From: Agelas oroides
Taxonomy: Eukaryota > Porifera > Demospongiae > Agelasida > Agelasidae
NCBI GenBank assembly: GCA_949130485.1
Contig: OX422185.1
Coordinates: 10,576,118-10,640,117 of the forward strand
DNA: 64,000 nucleotides
Direction of reading: 5' to 3'
Shown: positions 9,707-21,700 of the stretch, in pieces
Position numbering within the stretch: position 1 is the first letter of the stretch
Layout of the letters: every line of letters begins with the position of its first letter
The notes under the pieces: model-generated
Database searches by the model: none
The model's input: the letters and a program-made list of their open reading frames with translations, nothing else
What the model was told of the DNA's origin: nothing
Translations under genes and position numbers: made by a program

Positions 9707-12700
9707 CTGGAGGTCAAAAGATCACAATAGTGCTATAATGCTTACCAAACTAATACGTGAATGCAAGTATTAATTTCGAATGAAGCCTCAATTAGTCATT
9801 AATTATCCAAATGAGCAACATTTTTCACTATGTGGTAGCAAAGTATGATAAAAATGGACACTCCAGGTGACTAAATCAGGATGACAGAGGAGGTCAGGTA
9901 AAAATTAATGTTTTTTTTTTATTGTGTAACATGCACAGCAAGATTGTGGTACTAGAACAGTGAAATATTCACAAGTTCATATGAACCCTTTCTGTATGAT
10001 CAAGCAAACTGCTTTAATGTGTAGTTTCTACATGTTCTAGTAACCCCTTGACAACTGCCAAGTGGGAAGTGATTGGCTGTGAATTATGCACAGGAACCCT
10101 AGTTATACAATGCATGGCCAGAGCAAGCAGTGTTTGAGTGGTCAGACCACACATGTGCTTTTGCCTGCATGCCTGCTGTTGAAATATGTTATAAACTTCA
10201 GGCCCGGAGATCACTTTTGATGGTAAACTGCTATCGAAGACTTTAGCTGAAGGAGGCTTGTATTCGTATTTCAAAACACAAAGTTCCAGCTAACAGTGAG
10301 AAATAGACTTCATACATAATCTCACACATTGGTCACTGCCAATGGCTGAGTCAGATTTTGAAGGAGACATGTCTAACAGAAATTTATTCAGTGATCATGT
10401 GATGTGCTTGATTATTCAACCAGTATAATTATACAACCAAAACCTGCTAAACATATCCCTGAATGTGCATTGAAATTAGCATAAATATATAAACATTAGA
10501 TGCACAATGACTGGTTGTTTGAGAATATCAATATCGTGGTTATAATGGATAATAATATGAGGCCAAATAGGGGTTGTGAAATAGGTTAAGTTATGAACCT
10601 AATGTAGTGGTAACTGCCTAGAGTTTTATTCACAGTTTCAACATCGTAGCCTCAATCCCAGCCCTTTGCAGCCTCCAGTATATTTGATCATCTCTAGTAT
10701 GCAAATACAAAGGAGGATGCCCTTGGTGATCATGTCATATGGAATGATGTCAAAGCAGGTTAGGTAGCTAGACAAAATGTAGACACACAGAGTCAGGTCT
10801 CATTATTACCACTTAGCTATATACCATTGCACTGAGCAACAATTTCATAAGTTGAGCATATTTTGATATAAGATAACTATACACAAGCATGCAATGTATG
10901 ACTGTTAACTTTCAGACTTGTAGCTAGCCATGAGATGAAGTAGGGAATTTGCTGACATACAGGTGTCCTTTTGATAAAGGAGTTTATGAACATCTTAGCA
11001 AAAAGAGTTCCTAGTACAGTTCCTTTGAGGAGTGAGGGTGGTGTAGCCAGTGAAGTGAGCGTCCAATCAATAAGTCTGCAAGTCTGCTATGTGTGAACTA
11101 TCAAATGGTGTAGGCATTTCGGTGAGCCAAGAAATTTTGAAGTTGTATTGAGTTGGATATTAAATCTCCTGCTTTGGCTTGAAAGTAACAACATGTTTAC
11201 TATGGAAACATTGTAGCACACTATCTGGTCATAGTCTCTTGTCCAGACCCATGTCTCTTTTAAGGAACAAAATCTGCTGACACAAGCCTGAACCTTGACA
11301 TGGGCTTGTGGAAGTGCAGAAACCATCACAAATCAGCCAGCATTGAACGGTGAGTTTCATAACATCACCTTGAACGGTAAGATTGAAGTACAAACCTGAC
11401 TTACTATACTTCCTTGAGAAACTTTGCAGTCTTAATGAGCTCTTCCAAGGCTGGGACACTATCATCAGTGACATGATTGTTAATAAGGCTGAATGAGAGA
11501 ATATAATTGTACATGTACACAAGGAATGTTTACACAATGTACTATACAACAAAGACAATCAATGCTCTACGTTAAAAAATAATACTATAGTGAGTATATC
11601 AAATGGATTTTATGGAGAGCCAATGTAAACAATTGGTGGACACTACTCTCTATAATTAATATTTGGTGTCCTGTGGTACTACAGTGCTTAACTTCATACT
11701 CACCTAAGGTGTTGAAGCTTTGTGCATTTTTTCAGGGCACTTGCCAATGCCACTCCTCCTCTATCTCCAATCTGGTTTTCTTGAAGACTGTGGAGAGATA
11801 ACACTCAGTCACCATATCCAGCCGAGATCAAATACTAACATGCTGTTCCTAAACTACACCACAGATTACTAACCCATCTATCTTTACATATTTTTGAAAC
11901 TATAATGTTGCACTTGCAAAAAGAAAAAAGATGGAGGGGTGGGGTGGAGGGGTGGGGTGAAGGGGGGGGGGGGGGGGTGGGGGCCGAGCGCGAAGTGCGA
12001 GGCGTCGCCGAGCGTAGAACGCAAGGTGGAGAGATGCTCCCGACGCTAGCGGGAGGCTGGCGAGCTTCAGCGTTGAGGGGCAAGGAAGCAGGGCGCTTCC
12101 GCGAAGTAGCTGGCGTGTCCATCGTTGCTGCGGGCGGTCCGGGTTCGCGGTAGACACTTTAACAGTAGACAACCGAGTGGTTTAAATAAACTTAATATTT
12201 CGACTGCGGGATGAGTCTTCTTCAGGAGATGACTGGTGACTGTGAGGCAGCTAGCTATACAGTATAGCTGCGAGTAGTAAATATAGGCCCAGTTCAAGTT
12301 GTGAGATGTTAGGTGCCATGTGCTTAGATAAGCATTAGCGTTGTGCTAAAACCAAGGTGACTGTATAAATTTTTCTTGAGTTATTGTTATTGATTCAACA
12401 AAGAAAATGACACTTTCATTACATCTTTCGACTCAATTTTAGGTATGACATTGTCATTCTATTTGTAAACCGGTGGATGAACTCCACTTCAAGTATGTTG
12501 TCATTCTTGAGATGGGGACCATCCTGTTTATCATCTTAGGTTTCAAATCAATTCAGGCAGTTGGACAAAAAACAAAACAATAAAACAACTGCTTTAACAT
12601 AGTCAATGATGTACGTGTTTGCACTGGCAAACCTTTGGAGAAAGTTTATTGTGGACAATGTTTTCATGTGAGGAAGTTATAGTTAGGCAAAGTTGCTGTT

Positions 12701-15700
12701 GTTAGTAAGTTCATGAATGCAGAAGTAGCTGTTTCTTTGAGAAGAAAGATATTTCCTACAAGAAACGTGGTTTTGACCAGCATAAGTGATGACTGTGATG
12801 GGATAACTTATGTAAATTTTTTTTTGCATGTGATAGTTGTTTTATTAAAGCAGTTCAACATACTCACTCCAGGAATTGAAGCTGCTTGCACTCCTGCAGT
12901 GCACTGGAGAGAGCTTGGCATTCACAATCACTGATGGAAGCATCAAAGAGGCTGTGCAAAGAATGGAATGAAGACTACTTAAATTTTATCCATCATTTAA
13001 TGATTGAATTATTTCCTGTACGAAAGTTGTGCCATATTTTGTTTTTAGTATTCATGCATGCTAATTTTAAGTTGCTTTTAATAAATATGCTACAAATGTG
13101 CATACATTATTACAGGTAGTACATTCCATTGCATATTATTACATAGTGTTGTATACCTCGTGATTTCACTTGCCTTCAGCAGATATTCTGAGCCATTTAT
13201 CTATTTTACAACAATTTCTTCAGACAAAGCACCAGAACAATCCACATTCCAGTTTCACAATTCAACCTTGCCACAATACATATGCAGTATACTATTCAGA
13301 AAATGCATAGGTTATATAATAGCTTGGCCCAACAAAATGTGCAAGACTGCAGCATGCACAAGGAGCATAAGTATTAAAATAAGCTCAGCTTTATTTTTGT
13401 TCACAGCATGCAACACCAGTATAATAACTAGACCTGAAGCTAAAAAGGTCAAGTTTTTTAATGAGACATTAAATGCATGTAAGATACTGACAACACAAAA
13501 GAATCATCAGGTTCAAATGCAGACATGAGATGCTATAGAAACACAACAAACATTTCTTCGCTGTCCTAGCTCTTTGTCTTAAACTGCAAAGGATTTAGGT
13601 ATAGCTCCCATATAAGGTGCAAGCTTTAGATATGTTCTTTTCCACTCGAAATTATACAATTCACAGTTTAGTTATCCACTTGATAACTTACACAGCAAGT
13701 ACACTGCAGCTGTATTGTGTGCAAATTGTTACATGATTATTGATAATTTTAGCTGCACTTTATTGGAGTTGCATGCTAGCAATATCTGATTTTGTAGGCG
13801 GAACACCAAGTATGGGGAACTGAGGTAAGTTAAAAATAGGACAGCTACGAACATGGTAGCTGATACTGTTGTAGCTATGTCAACTTACTGTAACTTTTGA
13901 AGGTGAACAAATTTCTTCATGCCTGAAGAGAGTGATGTGATGTCACTTCCTTTAAGAGAATTGTTGTTGAGACTGTAAAAGTAATAAAATCAAAAGGGAA
14001 CTGTACACAGACAAACCCAGCAGGAGAAGATGAGAAGTAAAGACAAGGGTTGGAGAAGAGGATATGTATAGTGAGAAGCAAACACTATATACTGAAAAGA
14101 CTGAATTCCACAGTAAGCACATTTGGTGTTTAGCACACGTACTACATTACTGAATGATGTATAATTTCCTCTTACTGTAGGCACAACTGTCATCTTGCAA
14201 TATAGTACTTATACATCAGGCTTTCCACCCGCCAGGTCATAGTAGACTATTTTTATTTTGTTGTCAGTCATCGTAGAGTGTAAATTCAAGTACTGGCTTA
14301 CAACAAATAGTACACTTGGTGGCCAGTATGAGACCAGTAAGTCCACATGTAAGTCAAAGAGCAGCAACTCTACAGTTTACTCCCTAGGAAACCATAATAC
14401 AAAGGACAGTAAGCTTCCCAGGTCCCATGAGCTCAGAGTTGACAAAATACTAAGGTCATTCATCATGCCCATTTGCCATAATTACCCTGTAGTTTTACAA
14501 CTTCCAGTGGTATAGTAATCTACAACTTTCTGTGCAAGAGTGAAAATTATTATGCACCTGTTACTATAGAAGCAATAGCGAAGTGGAGAATATAATACAA
14601 ATACAGTACAGGAGAGTGGCAGTATCTCTATGTAGTATGGTACAAACGTACAATATAGCTATGTAGTACCTTTAAGCAAAGTTAGCCAGCATCATACCTT
14701 TATCTTTCAGTGATTTTGTAACCAACAACACTAGCTATAATGCTACATAGTTGACCAAAAGTGTTGCAAAAAACAGGTAACTAAACACAAACGTGAATGG
14801 CATTTTTCAGGGTTAATTGTTCTTCAAAACTGATATTTACAAACAGAAATCTGAATGTTAAACGTTCCAGAGGGTGTAGGCAACAAGAGTCACTCATGAC
14901 TTCATGACCCAAACTGAACCCATACCAACGTTTACAGCCACACTATACTTTGCTGTCTGTTGGGGGGTCATCATCTTCTATTTGTGTATGTTAATTACTT
15001 ATGAGCACTTACTTCAAAACATGTAGCTTGTAAACTTGACCTTGTGAAAGCAGCTGTTTTAAGCCTTCAGCATCAATGGAGCAGCCACGAAGATTAGTGT
15101 AAATTTCTGCACCATGTTCAAATAAGTAGCTGATGGAGAGACAGTCTGTTGGATTGACAGTCATGAAACTTAGATCCAGTTTTTCCCCAAGATTTTCTGC
15201 TACAAACTTGTATATAAATGTGTTCTTAGCTTCATGTAAACAGTGCAGTAGAGACAGTAAACAAGCCTTGTCTTCAGTACCAGGTTTGTCAGCTGTACCT
15301 CGTTTTAGAATCAGAAGAACGATGTCTTCAATTCCTGGAGATGCTAACTTTGTGATGCAAGAGTAGTGTCTAAATGTTGACGAAAATCGAGCTTGACCAA
15401 ATAGCGTATTGAATTGTGCTACCTGTTGTGCTGGTTTGAATGCAGTTGCAATGTGATGTGCAGCCAAGAACTCCTGGATAGACAAATGGAAAAAAGTATA
15501 AAAATATTCGGTTCCGTAAGAAGTGAAGCACTCTACTCCTTGAAGCAGACCAAGAGTGTCAAAATTCTTAGAAAGTTCAAAGATGACACCGTCTTCCATC
15601 ACTCCTTTGTAAGCTATCTTACAAAGCTCATGGTATTGGGGTTCCAATTCTGAAGGAAGATTAGCCAAGGACTTGATGGCATCTATTTCAAGCTGGTTTT

Positions 15701-18700
15701 GTTTTTTTACATGACGAAGTATGCAATTTCTGATGAGAGCTTCAAAGATGCGATGCTCTGTAGCAGGTAAATCTTTATCCCAAATAAACACATTTACAAG
15801 AATAGAAGCATTCAGTGGGATGGCACAAGTTCCTGTCACGGCAGGGTTTTTCTTGATCCTTTGCCATAGTTCTTCTGCTTTGCTGGCGTCTCCACCTAAA
15901 CACTCAGTAAAATAATGATGAAGTTCGAGATGGTCAAACCCTAGTATTTCGATTCGTGTTGGTTGATGGTGCTTTAAAACAAAATGCAGATTTGCTGATG
16001 AAGTTTGTCGAGATGTTATGACTACATCACTCTCTGGCAGTTCATATCGCCGAATGATTTCAGAAATGGTCTCACGACCTGGAACCTTCTTGGGTAGTTC
16101 ATCCCAACCGTCCAGTATGAAAAGGACTCCACTTCCATGTCTACTGTCTATAACCTTTGCTATGTCATCAAGCTCACCTTTCATCCCAACATGTGGTAGT
16201 ATTTCTTTGATCTCTTCTGCACTGTGAATGGCTGGCTCCCTCAGTCGTACTAAAACAACAAGTTTGTAGTCTTTGAACATCTTTCCATCTGCCCACTCCT
16301 TACAGAGGTGAAGAGTGAGTGCTGTCTTGCCTGATCCAGGGCAGCCCTCAAAGACAATTGTCATCTGTTCATCAGTTTTCCTGAAGATATCTTGCAGTTC
16401 GATTGCATTTTCATCCTCATCTTCTCTTCCAGTCATTTGCAGTCTTATAATTGTATCCGATTCTTGAGACTTTTTCTTTAAATGGAGGCGAATGAACTTT
16501 TTACTCTGTTGAAGAGGCCATTGTTCTATTGGATCAGTTTCACAAACTGGTCTGCACTTGTAGCGTTCTTTTAGCTTGTCAGCATACTTTTCAGCAACTA
16601 CAAGAAACACATTTTGCCTTATAAACAAAAGATACTGTTGATCGATATAAGCTATATTCTAACTAAGAAAATTTGGTGCATATGGATTTCAATAGTCACA
16701 TTATTTTAGCTACTATTACACCTTGCACAGTTTCTGTATGCTACTGGTATATATGCTCTATGTGAAGTTGCAGCCACCCACAACATAACTCATTCTCCAT
16801 GCACAACAATGTGCACTACACACTCATCACTACTCACTTCACTGTCTTTCACATGCAAGACAATCTTCCTGTATACACACGTAACAAAAACAAGGGCATG
16901 GTAATTGGCAAAATAGAGCAACATATAGGATTTTAATGGTGTAAAAGTAGTGTGGTGCCACTCCCATCTTGCTTGGATGATTTAGGGTCTGTCCTATTGT
17001 AGAAATCTTTTGCAACCTTATATACAATCGTTATAGGGGTAGCAAGCTCTTAGGACACCAACTCACTTGGAGGCCAATCAGCAATGGCAGGTGGTGGCAC
17101 ATCTAACCCTGTACAAACGAAGGGGACATGTAAGACTAAAGCTAGGGCTGTGCATGCTTATACTGAAGCATGTAGGCACTGAAAGTACTGAGATACAAGG
17201 CTAGCTACATACCATGCTAATGCATGCCATATCTAAAAAAAGAAGATACAGTGAGTTTGCTCAGAATGTCTACCTACAATACAGGCCAATCTGTTTAGTA
17301 AGTATTTACCATGGCAAAGCCAGAGAAAAGAAGGCTAGTACTCATAGGCGTAGGAACCGTGGGGGGGCACCGGGGGGCATGTGCCCCCCAAGTTTACGTA
17401 AATTGTTATATAAATTGCTCACTACTCTATGTATAGTTTCAAACTGTGCTACCCCAATCAAAAAGGCTTACCTACGCTACTGGTACTTATACAAACTTTT
17501 AGAACCCACTTTTTGAATACCATGCACTATTCATGCAGTACTCTCACTGATGTCTAATCTAATGCTATAAGATGGTGAGCATGGTTTGGGCAATGATTGC
17601 TGACTATCTCTGTTTCTCAATAGGACATGAACTGGTAAGAAAAGAGAGTGTATGCCTAAATAAATCATGCACGGCTTGACTGGTGCTGGTGATGTAACTG
17701 CTACTAAGTTAATGTTCATGTATCTGGAAACTGCACAGTATAATTATACGTATCAATCTAGAGCAACTTTCTGATTTTTAAGGTTTTGTGTTTTAGGTAT
17801 ATTCAAGACAGTAATGAGCTTTGTCTTGGTTTAATATCAACATTCATACACTTCCCATCAAATCATATTATCTACATGTGATATATCAGAGAGTCGGTAG
17901 ACTCTCTATGTAGGGATGGCGCCGACGCGCAATATATGCAATACTTAAGCATAAGCCGTATAACTTCACCACAAACACGCTAAAAGCTTATTTAAGCGCC
18001 CAGGGTTCCTCTTTGAGTGCCTTTGTGATCAGCAAGACTCATATAGTTGCCCAAATGCCACGCGGAAGACAGCTAAACGTAAAAGTGTGCGGTAGCAAAA
18101 GTGCCATTTTTCGTATTCTTCTGTCTTCTTTCTTCTTCTTTCTTTGTTCAGACCACTTGTCAAACAACGATAACTCGAAAACGGCTCAAGTACTCACCTT
18201 GATTTTAGCACGAAACTGATACTCATCACAGCGCGCAGCTTCCCAACCACTCAGCGTCTTCATAGCTTCAGATTTACCCTGGTCAAAATAGCTGTTCACA
18301 GCACTGCCCGACTGCTGTCCGTTGCATAGGACGCCATTTTATAATCTTGTACGCATGCGCACATGCAGTCTAGTTCCCAGACCGAAAACCACGGTCATTG
18401 CTCTGGGAACGAGACTAATGCTCACACGAAATCGCGCTTGTTGACTGTATGCACGGCTGGCACGGTCTATTCCCGTGGTTGTGGGAAGGGCTTATGGACA
18501 CTACGTAGGTAAGGAGCTGTATTCAGTTGCTTACTTAGACTATGGCTACACTATAAAATACAGCTTTAGGTAACGCCTGGATGGTCAGTTTTTATGCTCT
18601 GTCGGTACAGTTGTCTGTCAGTGCTGGTCAGTTGTCATGTGATCGTAAATGGGCTATTCCATTTAATAGGTGTGCACCCCCTGTGGATGAACAGATTTGA

Positions 18701-21700
18701 GTTCTCCCCTTGGACAACAAATTAGTAGCATCACCCCGGCCCCCCTTGGACGTAATCAAAGCAGGCTATTGAGCCCCCTGGACACAATTTACCCCCTGGA
18801 CACAATTATTTTGCCTTTTAACCCCCCTGAACATAATTAACTTGACTGCACCCCCCCTAGACATAATTAAGGTTCATCCACAGGGGGTGTCCGCCTATTT
18901 AATGGAATAGCCCAATATAAGGAAATTGGCTTCACAAAGGGGTCAAAATCTGGTACAGAGAGTTATTAGCCCTCCATCGGATTCCAGCTGGCATATTACA
19001 CGCTTGGAACCACTGCTAAGCTGTCTGCTTCAAGTTCTAGGGTTGTGATTACACTTGAACGAATCTTCTTAGGCTTAGGTCTAACTGTAACTGAGGTTAA
19101 CATCAAAAAAGTACAGAAACAAGAAATAAAAAACATTAAAAATGTAAAAAAGATGTAGGGATGGCATGCCAAAAAGTATACAAACAAGGTAGGGATGATA
19201 GCATAAAAGCAAAGGTCAACATAAAGGCAATGCCCCATCCCTACATCTTTTTCACACTGCAGTTAGACAGTATGCTTGAAACCTAAACCTGCACCCATCC
19301 GTGGAGTTAACAATGCTGTAAATGAGCACCGACCACTTGAGTTTTTAAACACTGTACAGCACTGACTGTATGACCAGTCCTGCAGCTCACTTCAGCTCAG
19401 TGTCTAGGTTGTATAAGCGGTCCCATATACAATATTAAATGCCAACAATTAAGGGTTCCACCGTTACTACAAGCAGCATGTCAGCACCAAAAGCTACCTG
19501 GTCGCTACATGCATAGCAGGCACATACCCCATGCTGCTAGACTACACTGCAATCTGGACCCCAGACCCTTCTTGCCCTTTCAGAAGGGTTTGGAGTCCAG
19601 GCCCCAGGCCATGTGGGAGGAGGAATGTGGCCTGAGAACAAGGCTACAGCTATGCCCTTCACAGTGGCGTAGGAACCGTAGCGGCCGTAGCGGCTTTGGC
19701 CGCTACACTTTTTAGGCCACAAATTAATATTCATAACCTGCTAAAGTTACTATACAGTGGCGTAGGAACCGTAGCGGCTTTGGCCGCTGCACTTTTTAGG
19801 CCGCAAATTAATATTCATAACCTGCTAAGTTATACTAATAGCTCAAGCTAGCCTCGTTCCCAGCCTCTTCGTTGCATCGGTCTCATATGCAGTTACATGC
19901 GTACATTTCTGCAGTACATGCACTATAAAAGCGATCGAAATCTACATGTACAAGCGACGAAAGCTGGGCCGTCTCCTGCGAACAGTATCTTACCCGTTTT
20001 CCACATAAATTGAATATTTTACTGGACGGTTGGGAAGGTTTGAGAACGATGCTAGAATATTACATATCCTTGAAAAAAGGCTTTAATTAAGTGCTGTCTG
20101 AAGGTGCACACTTTTAAAAAAAAAAATTCGCCGCCGCGCTACGCGCGGCGAAATCATTTTTCCCCACCGCGCTTTGCGCGGCACACCATGCATGGCCTCT
20201 ACACTTCAAATTTGCTTCCTACGCCCATGCTTCAAGAACTGCCAGTAAGGTTGTGGTACATTTTAGTTATAACTGCAGTGTGAAAAAGATGTAGGGATGG
20301 GGCATTGCCTTTATGTTGACCTTTGCTTTTATGCTATCATCCCTACCTTGTTTGTATACTTTTTGGCATGCCATCCCTACATCTTTTTTACATTTTTAAT
20401 GTTTTTTATTTCTTGTATATATAAGTGTCACCTACTGATGTGACTTGAAGAACACTTTTTACTTTTTCTACCTAACTAACCAGAAAATATTTTATAGCCA
20501 CCCTACTTCATAATATATTATATAACCTTCAAAATGTATTGTTGTTTGGATATAACTTGCACTTCATATTTTACACTTGCAAACATCATTTCAAATGATA
20601 GCTTTTCGACCATCTCACAAGTTCATGCCATTTTTTGACAGGTTTTCAGGAAACTCCACAGTTAGCCACACAATGCTAGTCCAGTTATGAGTGTTCATTC
20701 AAAAGGTGGGATTGAGCATCTTTTTGCAGGTGGACACTCCTTTTTGCATTACTGCATATTATGCTCATAAGTAAAAAAAAGAATGTACAAGTGCATAGGT
20801 GTAGGAACCGGGGGGGGGGGGGGGGGTACCATGTGCCCCCCCGTTCATAAATTGTTATATAAATTGCTCACTACTCTGTGTGTAGTTTCAGACTGTGCTC
20901 CCCCAATCAAAAAGTCTTTCCTACGTCTATGAAGTGTTTCTGCAGTATACTTTCTGTTGAAGAGATAACCTAGATTCCTGACACCTCAAGTTAATACTGT
21001 AAATTGTACACAATATTTTTTAATCTAAGGCTGTAAATATAACAATCAGCTCACCATATTTCTCACAAAGTCTTTTCACTTCATCTCTGTTTCCAATTGC
21101 ATTAACTGCCTGAATCAGTACCTCACAGGTTGATTTACAGTTATTCAACCAAAATTCAAACATACATGTCAGGCAGCTTTGCGATTGATAAGGATTATCA
21201 ACTTGTATGGTATTCAGCTGATGTTGAGGCACCTCAAGTAATGTTCCCAGATTTTTCCACTCGGCTACCAGGTGAAGAGAGGAGAGGAATGCAAGGTTGG
21301 CGGGTGATGCATCTGGAGAAGTGACAAACACATGCATAATTTAGGGTCAATTGACTAAGATAGTCAAGCTGATTATTCACTGTTATCAGAGAGTCGGTAG
21401 TAGGGATGGTATGAATGCGCATAATATGCAATACTTAACGTATAACATGACCACAAATACGCTAAAAGCTTAATTTTTAAGCACCCAGTCTTCCTCTTTT
21501 TCTTTGAGTACTTGTATGCATGATCAACAAGACTCATAGAATTGCCCAAAAGCATAGATATGGAGTGGGACTATATCTTCACTTGTATTGTGAAAAGACG
21601 AGGGTTTGTATACCTTAACCATTATATCCTACCTTGTTTGTGTACTTTTTGGCATACCATCCCTACTTCTCTTTTCTTTTTTAATTAGTGATAATTTCTT

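Noticed and set aside
14950..14995. Acidic coding-like stretch between NACHT and LRR exons
   Set aside because: There are no splice sites around it and the frame closes at once; NACHT and LRR exons already join in phase without it.
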